Part shown: piece after piece, positions 10,111 through 20,720 of the stretch
Layout of the letters: the number at the start of each line of letters is the position of its first letter
Numbering within the stretch: position 1 is the first letter of the stretch
NCBI GenBank assembly: GCA_905220665.1
Contig: CAJNAR010000155.1
Coordinates: 310,001-374,000 of the forward strand
Direction: 5' to 3'
DNA length: 64,000 bases
Source of the DNA: Albugo candida
Taxonomy: Eukaryota > Oomycota > Peronosporomycetes > Albuginales > Albuginaceae
Program-made: the position numbers and the translations under genes
Notes under the pieces: model-generated
What the model saw: the letters and a program-made list of their open reading frames with translations, nothing else
Told to the model about the DNA's origin: nothing
The model's database searches: none

Positions 10111-11043
10111 ATGCGTCTCGCTTACCTTGCCGTAGCATACAGCTCCACAACAATTACTCACGGCTTTCTCGTACCCACCATACATCCACAATGCGCCCCT
10201 CACTACTTCACCGACGATGTAGCCTCCATCGATTTCTTAAATAAAATGATCAGCGTGTCACAAGCTCACATTGAGACGCTATTGGCGCCAGTGGACCCTC
10301 TCCACATCGGGAATCAAAATCTTGGACCAAGTAATTTTGAGACACTTGGATCGGAACTTCTGGTGGCAACGCTTCTGACTAATTTGTCAATTACAGGTCT
10401 CTCATCCGTTATTCTTGCACCGATCGAAGTTCAGGATCCACTCAGAATCAAAATTAACGCTTCATTTGCAAAGCCGATTGGCGTTAGCGGGACGGCGTTG
10501 ATCAATGTGACCACTTTGACAAGAAAGCCGTTCCGACCGTGTGTCTTGAGTATCCTCCACCCCTTCAAATGTCCGCCAAAAATCTTGGAATTCGATTTCA
10601 ACATTCAAATTTCACAGATTACCGTCAGCGCGATGTTGTACGCGGAGTGGCTTAAATGTCCTGCAAACGCAGCAAGCCCGTGCTCGGATCTTTCGCTCAG
10701 TGATCTCATGGGCCTTGTCAACCCAGCGGCACTCCCTAATATAATGAATCGCATTAAATCCCGAATGATTCAAGCAAATGTGAGTCAACTCAGTGTCAAT
10801 TTCGATCGACTGGACAATTTGACCTATCGTCCCCATGATTCAAGCGCCGTGTCCACATACTTTCTGACCAAGGCCTTGAAGGCGTTCCAAAAGCGACTGA
10901 ATAAGAAAGAGAAACTTTACGTCAAAGTGAAAAATACGATTGATGATGGAGGAATGCAAGCAGCGAATGCTTTTATTGAAGGTATGTCGAGTGAATTCGG
11001 ACGCAGCTGTGTAGACGCACAGCCAGCATTTACACCTCAATAA
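10111..11043 (+). CDS. secreted protein, smaller member of a paralogous pair
   Basis: Single exon, 310 aa from ATG 10111 (MRLAYLAVAYSSTTITHG, a plausible signal peptide). An in-frame ATG at 10054 would add 19 hydrophobic residues and is the alternative start. The mature region corresponds to the C-terminal two thirds of the protein at 6161-7462 and lacks its repeat-rich N-terminal stretch. Conserved blocks are ITGLSSV, PCVLSILHPFKCPPK, CSDLSLSDLMGLVNP, IMNRIKSRM and SSEFGRSCVD. The pair is divergently arranged with a 2.6-kb spacer, which suggests an inverted local duplication. Function unknown; a candidate secreted effector or surface protein. Confidence 0.75.
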   Translation: MRLAYLAVAYSSTTITHGFLVPTIHPQCAPHYFTDDVASIDFLNKMISVSQAHIETLLAPVDPLHIGNQNLGPSNFETLGSELLVATLLTNLSITGLSSVILAPIEVQDPLRIKINASFAKPIGVSGTALINVTTLTRKPFRPCVLSILHPFKCPPKILEFDFNIQISQITVSAMLYAEWLKCPANAASPCSDLSLSDLMGLVNPAALPNIMNRIKSRMIQANVSQLSVNFDRLDNLTYRPHDSSAVSTYFLTKALKAFQKRLNKKEKLYVKVKNTIDDGGMQAANAFIEGMSSEFGRSCVDAQPAFTPQ

Positions 11044-11288
11044 GAAAGATAATGCCAAACTTATATTTCCACCTCTTGTTTGATACTCTCAGACTACTGA
11101 TCGATGCTTGAGCAATTGATACTGCGAATCTCCATTATAAACGCAATGCATAGGTTAGGCCTCATTGACTACGACTTGAGTAGCACCAATATCGAGGCAT
11201 TGGCCGATTAGGTATGCTTTACTGATCCGTACACATTCATTTTGTTTCAAGTGATTTGATAGCTTTTGATCCGAGAAACGGCTTTCTA

Positions 11289-12529
11289 TTAGTCTTCTCC
11301 GGCTGTATATTTCCTTGTATTTTCAAGTATGTGTAAACGGCGCTCGAAGCCTTCCAACCTATCGTGCAACGCGGTCGATATTTGAGTTAATTGGCATTTT
11401 AGATCAAGAATGGCCTACATCATCGTAATAGAAGGGAATCAATAATGAACTCGTGCAATCAAGTTCACCATGCGCACCTCAAACACATCAGAATCAACCA
11501 CACCTTCTTGAGTTCTTTTTTTGTGTACGGTTGACTTGGACGGAATTTTAAAGGATGAGCACGGGCCGTTATTCTCTTTGTAAGTTGTATTCGTTTGGCT
11601 ATTTCCATGACCAAAAGCACCACGACGCTCGCCGTTGTTCGGTACTTTTCGATTTTCGATCATTTGATTCACACTCTTTGTATTTGCTGTGTATAAATGA
11701 TTATCCACGTAAACGCCGTTCAGAGATCCTCTACATTCCGGCACTCATGAGATCAAAACGCATGACGCCAATGATGCAATTACCTATTCACATTGGTCCA
11801 TTTCGCCTCATTTCGAGAATTTGCGTCCTGCATTTCTTCGTGTTTGATTTTTATTATTGTCAATATATCTCCAACAAGCTCCAGTTTTTTCAGCAAAAAC
11901 GAGTTCGATACAAACTGTGAAACGGTAAGCGATGGGAAGAATTGGCACTCATTTCGTAAGAAGCGAAAGCAGCTTCCAAGGAATCTTGCGTCTGTTTTCC
12001 CGCGTAATTCATACTAACGCATATAGCTCGTCAGACAGAGCAAGAAAGCAAAATAATGCTCACTTTCGTTGTCGTGAGAAGATTTGTCACGTAGAAAGAG
12101 TAATCCAAGAATCCATAATGTAAGCACTGCAAAAGATCCTGAATATTTCCACTTTCCACTCTACCATCCAAGCCATGTCGTTTAAGATACAGTCAAACAC
12201 CTTTTTTGTCTTTACCTGACAGAATACCATTTCGGATACAGCATTTTCCGCAAAAGCTTCCTCAGTCGCGTCGCATAGTGGCGCAAATCCGTCATTTCGA
12301 TTCTTTATAAAAAACCAAAAGTATGACTGGTGGATTCCGACTGTGTGGTTGGTTAAGGGCTGTTCTTGGTACAAAATCAAGACGCTACGCCTGAACACAT
12401 ATTGATGGTATTTTGTCGAAATACCGCAGTTTCGTGGTCACGATAGACTGTATAGAAATTGGTGATTACTGATGAACGAAAAGCTCACGTAAAGTCACAT
12501 TTATTTATAAGTCTCATAAAGTGGATCAT
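11289..12529 (-). CDS. CEP44: CEP44-domain protein (centriole/basal body), 6 exons
   Basis: Exons (minus): 12529-12489, 12390-12216, 12126-12064, 12013-11784, 11730-11478, 11414-11289. The introns are 50-98 nt, all GT-AG, and the CDS is 888 nt (295 aa), in frame throughout. The stretch HYGFLDYSFYVTNLLTTTKY, then LGSCFRFLRNECQFFPSLTV, then QFVSNSFLLKKLELVGDI, and the end TIIKIKHEEM match in order the N-terminal CEP44 domain (human YSFTSYSPYVTEL ... LRDQFNYKPILTKKQF ... CDILNCVMKKHKEL). CEP44 binds microtubules and acts in centriole-to-centrosome conversion in animals; here a basal-body role is inferred. The C-terminus is a predicted coiled coil (QISTALHDRLEGFERRLHIL). The family match comes from my memory of the human protein. 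The first exon (13 codons) is the least certain part. Confidence 0.8.
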
Positions 12530-12568
12530 TGGGTCTCCGGTCAAAGCAGCACTGGTAACTAGCTGTCT
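12530..12568. promoter_or_regulatory. 39-bp divergent intergenic region (bidirectional promoter)
   Basis: Only 39 bp separate the start codons of the CEP44 gene (minus) and the coiled-coil gene (plus). Core promoter elements of each gene must lie here or inside the other gene's 5' exon. No TATA box is visible. If the CEP44 first exon is wrong, the gap would widen to about 178 bp. Confidence 0.45.
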
Positions 12569-13893
12569 ATGCTTCCAATGAATGCAAGTCCTACAACGAT
12601 CTCGACCAAATCAAATCGAGACGAGTCTCCTGTTCTATCTATTTATGATAAACAAATCGCATGGAAACAACACCATCAACGAAAAGTAAGTTTATCATTG
12701 GCCTCTGGCGTCAATGTGACCGCTTGTTCTCAGAATGTTGAAAAAGGGAAGGCACAAATGAGTGAAGAGGAGCGTGCTTGCACGTTTTCGCCCAAGGTTT
12801 GATGGGTTTTGAGCTCAGGATCCAGTGTAATTGATCACTATTTTGCATCCCTTATCCTTAGACGAATCATCGGAGACTTTACGAGCATCAAGGTGTAAGA
12901 GCATCAGAACGAACCGAGAAAGCTTCAAAACAAGAGAATGGTATCCTCAAGAATCTTCGAGCACCATCGGATGCCAGCACGACCGCTCTTGAAAACGTTT
13001 GTGTCGATTGCAGCGGGAGCCAGATCGCAACGGAAAAATGCGCGAAAGAGCCACCACTTCTAATAACAACAGAAACACAGGCGGTATCGATCCAAAGACA
13101 TCTAGTACGACAGGAACGGGCACGAGACTTTGCCCGCCAAGCAGTAAGAAAGTAAGACGTATCTTGACAAGTGCTTGCGTGAGAAGCTCAATGTATCGCT
13201 CTGTAGGCTGTATGCTACTAGAATTGCCAAGAAGTCTCGGAAACCAGATGAGTCGATACTTTTTGACGACCAGTACAAAACACAAAATGTGAGTTATGAT
13301 CTCTATCGCGTAGTGTTGTGTCTAAGTGTCAAAACTCATGAATAGCGTCAAAAACGTTCTGCAAGCGAGCCACCAAAAGGAGAGCGACTTTTATATACAA
13401 AAATGTACACCCATCCATCATCCGATGTCGAAGATACCTCTCGCACTTTAGAACCAGAAAGCAAGGGATTTGATCGTATTGAGCCCAGCCCAAAATACAT
13501 CCATCAACCATCAAATTCCGAACGTCGTTCGGAGTGTCGCAGTTTTGGGTTCGTTCTCTACCATTTATATTCTCTCTAAATGCTGAAGCTTGCAGTAGTA
13601 GCGAGATTTCGAGAATGCTTGCAATAATTGAAAAACAGCGACAAGAGCTCGATCAACGTGAAGAAGCACGGCAACAGGCCGTTAAACTTGCGGATAAGTT
13701 TGCAGATGCAATCCGACAATTTGAAAACCGATTGCACTTTATTGAGACAAAAACAGCTAACGATCTGAGCGATATCAGGCAATTGTTACAACGGCAAGCG
13801 TCAGTGTCGGAGCAGATATTACTTTCATTGAATTTACCTTCTAGACCTTCACATTTTGCTGAAGAATCAGTGATATTGCCGAGTAAGCGGTAA
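12569..13893 (+). CDS. coiled-coil protein with a CTFSPK motif, 5 exons
   Basis: Exons: 12569-12796, 12862-13151, 13207-13288, 13346-13548, 13596-13893. The introns are 47-65 nt, GT-AG, and the 1101-nt CDS (366 aa) is in frame across all junctions. Exon 1 ends with EEERACTFSPK, joined to TNHRRLYEHQG. This C-T-F-x-P-K-x-N pattern recurs in proteins of flagellated protists; that is from memory and weak. The last exon is a strong coiled coil (IIEKQRQELDQREEARQQAV... KLADKFADAIRQFENRLHFI). The region between is Ser/Lys-rich. No catalytic domain is seen. Sharing a 39-bp promoter with CEP44 hints at a centriolar or flagellar role, by inference only. Confidence 0.7.
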
Positions 13894-14899
13894 CAAGTCT
13901 TAATTGCTTTTGTTAGAACTATCGCTCGGATTCGGATGGTGTTTTGCGAGTTTTGGTTGTCTAAAATCGCGCAGTTAAGCTCTTTTACCAATAGAAGACG
14001 CATTCGTTGGTGACACCGCTGCGTATTCTGGCCGACCTTGCTCCTACATTACGAAATAATTGAAGACAACTTTGAATCAAATCCCGGTGCTAGATATGAA
14101 GTTCCTGGCGAGCGGCTGTATCGACTTGGGTTTAGAGAGAGTCTACTACGACATATGATCTCATGATACAAGCGTCTCTTTGAGTCATCACAATGTGGCA
14201 CAGGTCTTGCTATTTCAAATTTAAAGAGCTAACTAATAGACTCTCCGTACTTCAAGAAATCTGTGGATTTCGATCACAACGATTCACCACGTATTGATTG
14301 ACATCTTGCTGAGTCTGTCTGAGTTGCCGATTCGCGAGGTCTGTACAGCGAGCTTGAACCAAGATTCCTACCCATAAATTCCGAGAAAGCAGGCGATTGT
14401 TTCGAATTTGTTATCTGTTTCAATTCTATAATTTTATGGAAGATCAAAATAATATGCAAGTGTGGCCGTAGAACTAGACTAGCAGCTTCTAATTCATCTC
14501 ATAAGTCGTACCTCGGATAGAAATAAGCTGGCCCTATACTTTGTGTCCAGTTAATTCTGTAGAAAGCTTATTCGTATCTTTATATAAATTCTGATGCAAT
14601 ATCCATTGTAAGGATGAAGAAGAGCCCGATACGCGTGTGATTAGTTTCTGAAAACATTTACTTTCAGAATATACTTGCTTGTGACAGGTGGAAGCGCAGA
14701 GAATTACAAATCGAGAAGCTCAACAAATGACGTGGCGAGAGACTCAAATGCCGCGTCATTCGAATTAGATTAAACACGACGTAACAACGGTTCCTTTCTG
14801 CATATAAAGCGAACGATCAACGATGTAATTCACAACAGCAGATCTGCCATTATCGTTTTTCCTGGCTAGTCAACAAAAGTCGACACGTGTTCCAGCTTC
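13894..14899. other. intergenic, start of the repeat-rich region
   Basis: About 1 kb without a supported gene. A TATA-like CATATAAAG at 14801-14809 lies about 90 bp upstream of the small secreted protein at 14900 and is a plausible core promoter for it. Confidence 0.45.
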
Positions 14900-15295
14900 A
14901 TGCAGACTCGATCCATCCTATCTCTGCTAGTTTGCGTGTCTCTCATAACATTGCTACTTGCATCGAGTAAGAATGCACCAGGTATGCTTTCCGTTCAACA
15001 AGCTTACATCCAACCAAACTTACATGCATGGTGACCTATCCGGACAAATCAGATACATCAGACACAGGTAATAGCTCTTCCTGCCTTCATCCATGCGGCT
15101 CTTGTAAACAAAAGTATTACAGCAACATCAAGCTCAACCGCTCCACCCTGCGAAGAAAGTGCTGATTATGCCGTCCAAATGTTGAATGCAGCTAAGGCGA
15201 AAGAAAGGATGGAGAACTCATTGTGGGCACAGAATATCAAACATAAACCATTGGCAATGAATGAAAAAAAACGCAAGCCAGACTCACAGTCTTGA
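14900..15295 (+). CDS. small secreted protein, family member 1
   Basis: Exon 1 14900-14981, intron 14982-15122 (141 nt, GTATGC...TTACAG), exon 2 15123-15295; 84 aa. Exon 1 encodes MQTRSILSLLVCVSLITLLL plus ASSKNAP, a textbook signal peptide. Exon 2 reads TSSSTAPPCEESADYAVQML and ends EKKRKPDSQS: one cysteine, then a charged helical tail. The signal-peptide exon, the phase-1 intron position and the GTATG donor are shared with 18260 and 34357, and the CEESADY / CEISTNI region is similar to 34357. A TATA-like box lies about 95 bp upstream. The alternative acceptor at 15067 gives a short Cys-rich tail and is less protein-like. Candidate effector; function unknown. Confidence 0.6.
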
Positions 15296-15573
15296 TTATT
15301 AGCAAAAGTTCGCGTTGGTAGAGCAAGGCACACTTCCGCCGAGGCATTTAGCTCTTTCGGTCACATATAGTGAATATACGTATTTGTAACTCATTACTCC
15401 CTTCTAGTCGCACGTTATCGTATTCTCTCACAGCATCCCATCCTTGTTGAAAATGTCCTTGTTACTAGAACTAAAGTAGGTCACTTCGGGCTCACTTAAA
15501 TAATATATATAAATACAAAAAGGTTTGATGGAATACCCGTGAGGGTTAATAATACGCCTTCACCGACAGACCT

Positions 15574-15792
15574 TTATTGAGGTGGCATCACGTCTCCACA
15601 ATACGAGACTGTGTCCAGCTTGTAATAAATAATAAATAATGCCCAAAGCCCCGTATTTTTCAAATTGATGCTTAGGGTGGACATTGCTATCCAACTAGGA
15701 CTAGGATCGGAGTTGCGCCTGCAATTCTGCTGAGTACGCTTGTCACTACGAAGCCTGAGGCCCAAACGTGAAAGAAACAGAGGATGCGTCAA
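15574..15792 (-). mobile_element. LINE 3'-end fragment, inverted
   Basis: The minus strand encodes RRNSDPSPSWIAMSTLSINL, followed by KLDTVSYCGDVMPPQ. This matches the C-terminal translation of the LINE copy at 28.3-33.7 kb (CNSDPSPCWVATLSLCDG, then TLDTVSQCGGLILPQ). At the DNA level the conserved core (CAACTCCGATCCTAGTCCT) appears reversed at 15692-15716 and in plus orientation at 27558 and 33450. A roughly 220-bp 5'-truncated remnant is the simplest reading. Confidence 0.7.
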
Positions 15793-18259
15793 TAAGAGAG
15801 AGAGATTTCAAGCTTGACGAGAATTTAACCGAGTATGAGTCTTTACACGTCGGTAAAAGTATGCCGTACACGATCCAAACGAAAGCGAAGCCTATGGTGA
15901 TAATATCCGTGTTGCTGGCATCTTCACTAGAGCACTTACCAAAAGATGATCACGGAAGTGTGGGGATTAGTGGAATTTGCCGATCGGTGCTCGGATTAGC
16001 AAATTTCTGACTAGTCCTGACGAATTGAAGCGCCACTTCCTGCAATGCCAGCCATAAGTCAGACAATATTCTTCGAAAGCCTTTCCAGTCCTACCGCATC
16101 GTTGGCGCAATAGCATACCATTCGTAATGGCTGTTTGGATTCAAAAAACACGCAGTCGAATGGCTAAATTCATAACAATACAACAGTGCAATTCTGACCC
16201 TTTTTTTACGGAAAAAATCTAACACTCGCGTGCTTGAGGCTTGCAAAGATTTAATGGTTGAGACATTGAGGCGCACTGGGAAAATTTAAAATGTAGCCCA
16301 GAATGCACAGCCTAAAATGCGACGTAGAATCGTTTGCTCAAAGAAGCTGCTGAGTATCGATTGAGACGAACGTTCTACAAAAACCACGTGTGAAATGGTA
16401 GGAGAGCTCTTTAAAAGCATGAAGTTTAGAGAATGAGAACAATCACCATGGATACTGCTACTCAAACATAGTGACGAGGATGGTAATAGTCTATGCAAAC
16501 AGGCTGGGATTTACGGCAATATGCTTCATGCATTCTATATTGAGGCCATCAGCTTCTACCAGCACATACCGCGTAGAATCGCATCCATTCCAGCGTCAAC
16601 GAAAAGCTTTGGCTTAATAGAATCTCGATTAACTCCAAGTCCGTCTATCAATCCGACATAAATGATTGGTCGTGCACCGTGAAAGATGTACTTGTCCTCG
16701 AACCTAGAAACACCCAGACCTCCCTCACGTTATAAAAATCATTTAATAGTCTTCCTTGTTCAAAAGCTCTATCAAACAAAAGCTAATGTGGGCTCCATAA
16801 TCTTCTCAGCTTTGTGAAGTCAGCGGTAGCTTCGAGTTAGACAGGAAGTATCTGATGGTTTGTTAGATTTGTTGCTTGTACTGTCCTCAACTCTAGTCTG
16901 TAGTAACAAAATGGTAACGATTACACAAAGCAGTCACCTCCAACTTTGTAATAGGATGGAACTTATGGCAGATGCAAGGCGTGCGTGTCAAATAAAAACG
17001 AAAGCGATCGTATTGCGCCGCATCTAGTGACCCCATCTCAGACTGTAGTCATCTATGAATCAGTACACTTTGATTCACAGAAGGTGTAAAGTCAACGCAC
17101 GCAAGCGCCGGTATCAGGTTCGAACAGAGACGGTGGAGGATAGTGTGATACATTGAGATAAATTCTCAAAGTTGTCTTTTGCAAAAATGATCTCCCAATT
17201 TAGACATCAGAGGGATTGCCGGCAGCCGCGAGAAGCAATTTATTTGTAAGCAGCAAAATTTGGCGTGAAATTAGTGTATGTGTGTGTAACCAAATAATGT
17301 ACTAAAGATGCCATAATGAATCTGCTGCATCTCCATCCACCATCAGCACGAATTAACTCCCACCTTGGAAAGCATATTTATCGACCAAGTCTTGGTATCA
17401 GGAAGAGCTATTTGGGCTTGGTGATATACAAAGTCTCATGCCTTGCAATCACAAGGAAATGATGCATGCGGACCTCTTGTACTGAATAGTATGCATAGTA
17501 TGCCAAACGTCAAAAACACCACGGCTAGTATACTTTTAACAAGGTACTTAACTCAACCTTGTCAGGTTGTATTTGTTCAAGTAAATGAAACCATTCTAGG
17601 ATTCAACAATAATGTGGCTGTTCTTCAAATAACGATACAAACCTACAGAATAGTTGATGTAACTCTCTTCGTACTTTATAAATGTGTTTTTGTGGACAGT
17701 TGTCTGTCGAGTTGCTTATGTAAAGTCGTCGATCGTGAAGCATGTAAGAAAGAATATCGTTCTCTGATCTCGTACTTCGCATGCTAGGCTGAACACACAC
17801 TTCGACTACGAGAATAATCTTGTATACCAAATGGACAATGAATGACTACGACGTTTCATGTGACATCGGGACAAATTTGTAATAAGATTCAGAAGTTGCA
17901 GCTAGGTTGCACTAAGAGAAGTCTAGAGCATTCTTGACCACACCTTGGAAATCTAGAACCTAGAACGTAAACTTTGGCTCAATATTCTTAGTTGCACGAC
18001 CCATTTATACTATCCCTATAGCCCATATCATTTATAGATCGTGCAGCATTTTTTAGTTCGAATTGGCAGAAAAGAATATATCTGCGGTCAATGGTTATAA
18101 ACCTACAGCATATCTGGCAGAATGCCCGCAATGTCGAACGGGAAAGACGTCCCTTTTCACGAGAGGTGGTATCTTGACATCTACCAGCCAATGCTAATGT
18201 GGCGGGATTTATTCATTCTTAATTTTTTAAACTTCCGACAAGAACCAATTCGAATTGAT
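15793..18259. other. 2.5-kb spacer, no supported gene
   Basis: Short ORFs only (15768-16010, 16286-16498 minus, 17443-17787 plus with 114 codons). None has a motif, a signal peptide or a partner exon that I could join with confidence. It is probably decayed repeat sequence. From about 18.12 kb the sequence becomes similar to the region upstream of the secreted gene at 34357. Confidence 0.4.
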
Positions 18260-18420
18260 ATGATATCTTACTTCACCCTATTGCTGCTATCTTGTTATTC
18301 TATCACAACGACTGTACTCGCGACAGATGAAATTTCCCTCGAACTGACGTGTATGTCCTACATATTATACTCTTTGATAATACATAGTAATTGTTGTGTG
18401 TAGTATGCACTGAGCGAAAA
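18260..18420 (+). pseudogene. small secreted protein, family member 2 (probably decayed)
   Basis: Exon 1 (18260-18350) is intact: MISYFTLLLLSCYSITTTVL followed by ATDEISLELT, a good signal peptide, exactly 91 nt like exon 1 at 34357. The GTATGT donor sits at the same place. No long downstream exon is found. Acceptors at 18389 or 18408 give only 9-15 further residues before a stop. It is therefore best read as a pseudogene, or as a gene reduced to a secreted peptide of about 45 aa. Confidence 0.5.
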
Positions 18421-20226
18421 AAAAGTTATGCAATACAGAAAGTGTGAAACAAAAGGCGACTTCAAGTAAAGTAAACAGCAAGTAAAGTAAACAGCGCGAA
18501 GTATAAGGAGGAATCATTAACATGTATGTCTTTGCTTACTTATTTGCTACGACACGAATCTAAAAACATGTTTTGCTCAGCAATTCCCCTAACCAGTTAT
18601 CCCATCAAACTCAGCGGGCAGCGTTCACAAAATGTGCCTAACATTGAGCATTACGAAGAAGCACTAAACCGGGGGTGGCCAAAAAAATGATAAACGTGGT
18701 CTAAGCGATTACTTCGAAACGAATATCCCCCACCTTTCTAACGGAAAGCGGCATTCAGCATTGACAATATCTGGTGTGAGCAATTTAAGGATGCACCATC
18801 AAAATGGGAATGTATTTGTGCTACATGCTGACAACAAAACGCTTGACAGGATTGTTTACTACAAAATTTGTACCTTTCTCCATTCTTAGGCAAAATCAGA
18901 ACCGGCCTAACGAGCGACGCAAAGAAGGCTAAGGGACCGATGTTCTAATTTTGAGCTCGACTTAAACTCGGTCAATGCATATCGCGGGCACATTTGATTT
19001 AAATAGAAAAGGGGATGTTTCAAATGTTTTCGCCAAATTCGATCCTTCGCCAAACTCTTTCAAGCTTCGTCTCTCTATGTGCCTTCATCAAAGTGGGATG
19101 CCGTAAAATAGGTTGGACATCGTGTTTCAATTTCAACAGCCACATTGCCATCGCAACATCCTCTACGGCATGTAGACTTTCTCACGACATTTTACATGAA
19201 TAAGCTTCCACGATGACGTCACCTCGCAGTTGCGTTGTTGCAATATTGTCAAGTGGGATGTCTTGATCTAGAGGGAAGCCTCAAGATCAATTAGTTACGC
19301 AGTCTATCTTGCAAAGGATAACGTAGCAAGAGAAGACAGCCACGACAATCTAGCAAGAGCTTCTTTTATAAGGTTGCACTCGACTGTTTAAATTATCTCG
19401 CCGCGTGTGCTCATTATTTCGCAACACAGAACCGATCACAATAGCGATAAATGGAGAAGGAAGTGCCACAAACGCAATTCAGTGAGATCGTGGATCGTTA
19501 CTTGCGGTAAAGTACTCTTCAATCCTGGATATCATTGAACGCAACCAAGGTGTTCACATCATCCGACTGGTTGCAAAACTCGACACTGGCAGTGTTGCCT
19601 TTGCCATATGTATTCGAAAACTATCGTATTGGAAATTTTGAAGCATTTGAATCTAGTCTAAAATTACTGATACCTCCGAAACAATGATATGTATTTGCAC
19701 AGCCTCATCACTTCCAACTGATACATGATACATGATTCTGAGCAAGAAATACATTATTTATCATCATCATGCTGCTGCTCTACTTTCAGGCTTCTCAACA
19801 CTATATCTCTTCAGCACCTAAGTTCTGCGACGTCATCAGTATTGTGCACCCCGCAATCATACCCGCTGATCTCCAGTTCATGCTGCAGATATCAATGCGA
19901 TGTACCAATCGATTTGATCTAATAAGCTACATTGCGAATATAAAAGAGTTGGTGGCGCGCCTGCTGATAGATCTGACGTCTTGTCGATAACCCAAGAATC
20001 ACATGGTTAATGCAGTGCAGAACCTGCTCCTCGTGAAGTATCTTTTTCATCAAATAAAGCATCCCATCCTCTATATTGTGCTCGAGATGATCTCAATGAT
20101 TCATTTTGCGCTCTTATTTATTCTCTCTTCCACTCACATTTTGGAGCAATCTATCAGCGACGCGGCTCAGCCTTGTATGAGGTGTAAACTACAGGTGACT
20201 TGAATTTGAAGCCGATCACTACAATC

Positions 20227-20690
20227 ATGGTGAGTGGAGCACTCCTTAATGTGTTGCTACTCATTTCTACTACAATTGAATACGTCGTCATCTGTAATCA
20301 GACTGTATATGGTGCCGGTATGCAAATCAATTAGAACATTATGTGGAAGCGATATGAATGATCTGACATCACTCTTCGTAGACGACTGTAGCATATATGT
20401 TCTTGAAAGCCGCAAGCGATTCGAGAAATTGAGACATAGGTAGAAAGAACAGCAAGTACGCATGTAAAAAGCGATGCCAGGCACGCCGATACTCCCACCT
20501 GAAGTGATTTTTCATCCCGGGACGCAAATTGTTTGCTTGATTTGGAGCTTCAGTTTATAGAATGATGCAAATAATACGACGGCAGTATATGAACTATGAG
20601 CAGGATCTCAGCATAGTCGCGCGTTTACTTGGCGACGAGCTGGCCACATAAAGTTAAGCTGAGAAGAAATCGCATATGATTGCAACTAGC
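20227..20690 (+). pseudogene. decayed copy of the secreted coiled-coil gene at 36167
   Basis: It aligns to the three-exon gene at 36167-36673. The start and signal peptide (MVSGALLNVLLLISTTIEYV) and the first intron's splice sites are kept. Exon 2 reads CSIYVLESRKRFEKLRHR and then hits a stop (TAG), where block B has an open frame. The acceptor before exon 3 is lost, and exon 3 has a premature TAA after GDELAT. Several independent lesions make it a pseudogene. Confidence 0.65.
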
Positions 20691-20720
20691 ATCAACGGTG
20701 TTCAAGACTCAGTAGCATTG

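Larger units (their letters stand above)
18120..20720 (+). repeat. segmental duplication block A (degraded copy)
   Basis: Collinear with block B (34.24-36.75 kb) in the same orientation. Matching landmarks are: the signal-peptide exons at 18260 / 34357; the segment around GGCTAAGGGACCGA at about 18930 / 34888; the GCAACATCCTC segment at about 19158 / 35109; CATCCCATCCTCTATATTG at about 20063 / 36028; and the second secreted-gene start at 20227 / 36167. Many indels and point changes separate the copies. Coding potential survives in block B but is broken here. Confidence 0.75.

Noticed and set aside
6161..11043. RXLR-type effector motif in the secreted pair
   Set aside because: The nearest string, FVLRRLD in the 433-aa protein, is not RXLR and lies too far from the signal peptide; the paralogue has nothing similar.
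15067..15174. CLHPCGSC, resembling the CHXC or CCG motifs of Albugo effectors, downstream of a signal peptide
   Set aside because: It is reached only with the acceptor at 15067 and gives a short tail. The spacing is C-x3-C, not CHXC, and the longer exon from 15123 is more protein-like.
17443..17787. 114-codon plus-strand ORF
   Set aside because: No signal peptide, motif or splice partner. Frames of this length occur by chance in AT-rich DNA.
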